A DNA stretch of 64,000 nucleotides from Mesorhizobium opportunistum WSM2075 (GTDB lineage Bacteria; Pseudomonadota; Alphaproteobacteria; Rhizobiales; Rhizobiaceae): NCBI RefSeq assembly GCF_000176035.2, contig NC_015675.1, forward strand, positions 4,530,001-4,594,000, given 5' to 3'. The position numbers were made by a program, and so were the translations under genes. Positions 61,651 through 64,000 of this stretch are shown in pieces. Numbering within the stretch: position 1 is the first letter of the stretch; each line of letters begins with the position of its first letter. The notes under the pieces were generated by a model. The model worked only from the letters and a program-made list of their open reading frames with translations, was not told the DNA's origin and did not search any database.

Positions 61651-62314
61651 CGGATAGTTCCTTCGCGGCGTCCTTGCCGATCCAGCGCGCGGTCTTGTCC
61701 GTGGCGGCCGCAAGTTTCCGCGCCAGGACAAGGGCAGGGGCATGCAAGTCCGTCGAGCGCTTGCCGATTTGCCGCAACGCCCAGTTGACCGCCTTCCTGA
61801 CGAAGTTGCGCTCATCACCGGCATGGGCTTCGATCAAGGGCAGGTAGGACAGGAACGTCGCGTCCGGCTCCTTTTTCAGATGCACGGCCGCCCATGCGAG
61901 CATGGCGAAGGCCGTGCGGCGCACGAATTCACGCTCGTCGACGGCGAACTCCTCGATCAGCTCGCGCCAGAACGGCGTATCGACGAACAGGTCGGAGACA
62001 GTGTCGACGATCTCCCAGGAATCGAAGTCGCCGGCCCAGCGGCGGCAATCTTCGATGGTGATCCTCTTCGGCTCGCCGGTGAACGCCGCCATCAGCCGCG
62101 CTTCGCGAATGCCGCTGTTCCACAGCGCTAGGGACCGCTCGTGGTTGCGCTTCAGCTTGCGCGCCAGGGGCCGCAAATCCGTGTTGCCGACGCCGAGCGC
62201 GGTCGCGGTGTTGATGCCGAACCGGGCCATGCCGGCGCGGTTCTCCACGGTGCCGATCGAGCGCAGATGCGTGACGATGTCCTGCGCGGTCCAACCTGGA
62301 ACGGGCAGGGACAT
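61610..62314 (-). CDS. DNA alkylation repair protein (AlkD-like)
   Basis: A 234-residue HEAT-repeat protein with W-E-I-V-D-T-V-S-D, F-V-R-R-T-A-F-A-M-L-A-W and F-V-R-K-A-V-N-W-A-L-R-Q-I-G-K, the landmarks of AlkD-type glycosylases that remove alkylated bases. It overlaps the GNAT gene downstream and lies six bases after the dehydrogenase stop, so all three probably share a transcript. Confidence 0.88.
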   Translation of the reverse strand: MSLPVPGWTAQDIVTHLRSIGTVENRAGMARFGINTATALGVGNTDLRPLARKLKRNHERSLALWNSGIREARLMAAFTGEPKRITIEDCRRWAGDFDSWEIVDTVSDLFVDTPFWRELIEEFAVDEREFVRRTAFAMLAWAAVHLKKEPDATFLSYLPLIEAHAGDERNFVRKAVNWALRQIGKRSTDLHAPALVLARKLAAATDKTARWIGKDAAKELSDAKTLERLAVRKV

Positions 62315-62320
62315 CGTCGC

Positions 62321-63190
62321 CTACTTCTCCAGCCGTGCCAGCAGCGAGGACGTGTCCCAACGCTTGCCGCCCATCGCCTGCACGTCCTTGTAGAACTGGT
62401 CGACAAGCGCGGTCACCGGCAGGCTGGCGCCGTTGCGGTCGGCCTCCGCCAGGCAGATGCCGAGATCCTTGCGCATCCAGTCGACGGCGAAACCGAAATC
62501 ATATTTTCCGGCGTTCATCGTCTTGTGCCGGTTTTCCATTTGCCACGAACCGGCCGCGCCCTTGGATATCACCTCGATCACCTTCTCGATGTCGAGCCCG
62601 GCCTTCTTGCCGAAATGGATGCCTTCGGCCAAACCCTGCACGAGGCCGGCAATGGTGATCTGGTTGATCATCTTGGTGAGCTGGCCGGCGCCTACCGGTC
62701 CCATCAGTCCAACCATGCGGGCATAGGCGTCGATGACGGGCCTTGCCCTGTCGAAGGCGGCCTGGTCGCCGCCGACCATGACCGTCAGCACGCCGTTCTC
62801 GGCGCCGGCCTGGCCACCGGAGACCGGCGCGTCGAGGAAGGAAAACCCGCTCGACCGCGCGGCTTCCGCCAGTTCGCGCGCGACTTCCGCCGAGGCCGTG
62901 GTGTTGTCGATGAAGACCGAACCTTTCTTCATCGCCTTGAACGCGCCTTCGGGACCTGTCGTCACCGAGCGCAGATCGTCGTCATTGCCGACGCAGGAAA
63001 AGACGAAATCCTTGCCCTCGGCGGCTTGTGCAGGCGTCGCGGCAAGGCTGCCGCCATGTTTGGTGACCCACTGTTCGGCTTTCGCGCGGGTGCGGTTGTA
63101 GACGGTGACGTCGTGGCCGCCCTTGTTCTTCAGGTGCCCGGCCATGGGATAGCCCATGACGCCAAGACCGAGAAATGCCACAGATGCCAT
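62321..63190 (-). CDS. HIBADH-family NAD(P)-dependent oxidoreductase
   Basis: A 289-residue beta-hydroxyacid dehydrogenase: Rossmann motif F-L-G-L-G-V-M-G-Y-P-M-A, D-A-P-V-S-G-G-Q-A-G, catalytic Lys in Q-L-T-K-M-I-N-Q and a helical C-terminal domain. It could act on 3-hydroxyisobutyrate, tartronate semialdehyde or a related acid; I cannot pick among them. First gene of a probable three-gene minus-strand operon with alkD and the GNAT. Confidence 0.88.
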   Translation of the reverse strand: MASVAFLGLGVMGYPMAGHLKNKGGHDVTVYNRTRAKAEQWVTKHGGSLAATPAQAAEGKDFVFSCVGNDDDLRSVTTGPEGAFKAMKKGSVFIDNTTASAEVARELAEAARSSGFSFLDAPVSGGQAGAENGVLTVMVGGDQAAFDRARPVIDAYARMVGLMGPVGAGQLTKMINQITIAGLVQGLAEGIHFGKKAGLDIEKVIEVISKGAAGSWQMENRHKTMNAGKYDFGFAVDWMRKDLGICLAEADRNGASLPVTALVDQFYKDVQAMGGKRWDTSSLLARLEK

Positions 63191-63301
63191 GAGCTTGCCC
63201 TTCAGACTGAAAATGGAATTGTTGCGAAAGCTCTAGGCCCTGCGCTCAATTCGTCAAGACGCGCATGGTCCGATCGACTGGTACAGCCGAATCGAAAATG
63301 A

Positions 63302-64000
63302 TCAGCGTTTCAGGTGGATGGTGATCCGCCGCTCGATCCATTCGATGCCATGGCGCAACAACTCGACCATCACGAGATACACCAGGGCAACCCAGATATA
63401 GGCCTGGATGTCGAAGGAGTTGGCGAAGGCGAGTTTTGCATTGCCCATCAGGTCGTAGACGGTGATGATGGCGACGATCGCCGACGCCTTGACCATCAGG
63501 ATCAGCTCATTGCCGTAAGGCCGCAAGGCGACGATCAGCGCTTGCGGCAGGACGATCTTGCGCAGCGTCTGCAATTTGTGCAGGCCAAGCGAAGCAGCTC
63601 CTTCCCACTGGCCCCTCGGCACGCTCTCGATGGCGCCGCGCAGGATTTCCGCCTGGTACGCGGCAGTGTTGAGCGAGAAGGCAAAGACGCCACAGTTGAA
63701 GGCGTCCTTGAAAAAATCCCAAAGCCCGACCATCTGGAGCTCCGGCCGGAACGAACCCAGCCCGTAATAGACCAGGAATGTCTGGACCAGCAGCGGCGTG
63801 CCCCGGAAAAAGTAGACGTAGCAATAGGCAAGGCCGGACAGGATCCGGTTCCTGGACATACGCCCATACGCAACAGGCATCGACAGAACGGCGCCAAGCA
63901 CCATCGAGATGGCCACCAGCGACAGGGTGACGCCCAGCCCCCGCAGATAGGCGGGTGCATATTTGGCGAAGAAGGCGGCGTTCCAGGCAAAGAAGAGGTA
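63302..64000 (-). CDS. Amino-acid ABC transporter permease (HisM-type), 5' end outside window
   Basis: The frame stays open to the window edge (28 further codons beyond the GTG at 63916), so the start lies to the right. The visible 232 residues hold about four membrane segments and the permease EAA-loop region E-G-A-A-S-L-G-L-H-K-L-Q-T-L-R-K-I-V-L-P-Q. Y-F-F-R-G-T-P-L-L-V-Q-T-F is typical of polar amino-acid permeases. Partner permease, ATPase and binding-protein genes are presumably outside the window. Confidence 0.9.
   Translation of the reverse strand, partial: YLFFAWNAAFFAKYAPAYLRGLGVTLSLVAISMVLGAVLSMPVAYGRMSRNRILSGLAYCYVYFFRGTPLLVQTFLVYYGLGSFRPELQMVGLWDFFKDAFNCGVFAFSLNTAAYQAEILRGAIESVPRGQWEGAASLGLHKLQTLRKIVLPQALIVALRPYGNELILMVKASAIVAIITVYDLMGNAKLAFANSFDIQAYIWVALVYLVMVELLRHGIEWIERRITIHLKR

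Noticed and set aside
62141..63301. Plus-strand open frame of 386 codons
   Set aside because: Antisense to the alkD and HIBADH-family genes, which have clear domain signatures on the minus strand.

Overview
The window reads as an alphaproteobacterial chromosome, most likely Rhizobiales and Mesorhizobium-like. The reasons are the Ti-type TraA/TraC/TraD mobilisation genes, the order dusA - clan AA protease - DUF1289 - cobT, and the Lrp, HIBADH and GNAT families present. This taxonomic call is inference from protein flavour only. There are two parts: a mosaic accessory region (1 to about 52.5 kb) and an ordinary high-GC core segment (52.5-64 kb). A tyrosine recombinase gene sits directly against dusA at the junction, which fits an integrative element inserted at the 5' end of dusA. 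The other end of the element was not seen.

Region by region. 1-2.3 kb: a Tat-type epoxide hydrolase (5' end outside the window) and a peroxiredoxin-like gene. 2.7-12.5 kb: a dense sensory cluster with two giant PAS histidine kinases, a MEDS-domain protein, two receiver-only regulators and one FixJ/LuxR-type response regulator. 12.8-16.1 kb: an exported crotonase, class II fumarase and aquaporin-like channel. 16.2-20.3 kb (minus): a metallo-beta-lactamase-fold enzyme followed by an EmrA/EmrB efflux pair. 20.5-26.8 kb: a small exported protein, a VOC protein, two Tat-type alpha/beta hydrolases and a MOSC-reductase-ferredoxin fusion. 27.1-30.7 kb: DUF4331, HupE/UreJ, a small histidine kinase and a TehA-like transporter. 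30.8-33.2 kb: a decayed sugar ABC ATPase, a GlcG/HbpS protein and a second crotonase. 33.5-42.1 kb: an SbmA/YddA-type ABC exporter, Dps, an HWE-like kinase, an SDR, a tautomerase, a VOC protein, a solute-binding protein and a third PAS kinase. 42.7-45.5 kb: a caspase-fold protein and an HNH nuclease. 45.7-52.4 kb: traD, traC, a likely oriT, traA, AlpA-like and XRE regulators, and the integrase.

The most striking non-coding signal is a near-palindromic 13-bp core, GTATTGCCGATAC, with asymmetric flanks (consensus AAAGTATYGSCRATACCAT). It recurs in the gaps upstream of most operons between 2 and 38 kb, and I did not see it between genes in the core segment. I read it as the operator of an island-specific regulon. 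The obvious candidate regulator is the FixJ-type protein at 11857-12516, fed by the PAS kinases. The likely regulon holds two exported epoxide hydrolases, two crotonases, an MBL hydrolase, efflux, an SDR, a tautomerase, a peroxiredoxin and probably Dps, which suggests uptake, detoxification or catabolism of an unidentified epoxide-forming or otherwise reactive compound. That function is inference.

The core segment holds dusA, a retropepsin-like protease, DUF1289, cobT, two GNATs, a membrane histidine kinase, a thermonuclease, a GST, a UDG-like protein, an Lrp regulator, DUF3299, AlkD, a HIBADH-family dehydrogenase and a truncated amino-acid ABC permease. I saw no rRNA, tRNA, CRISPR array or intact IS.
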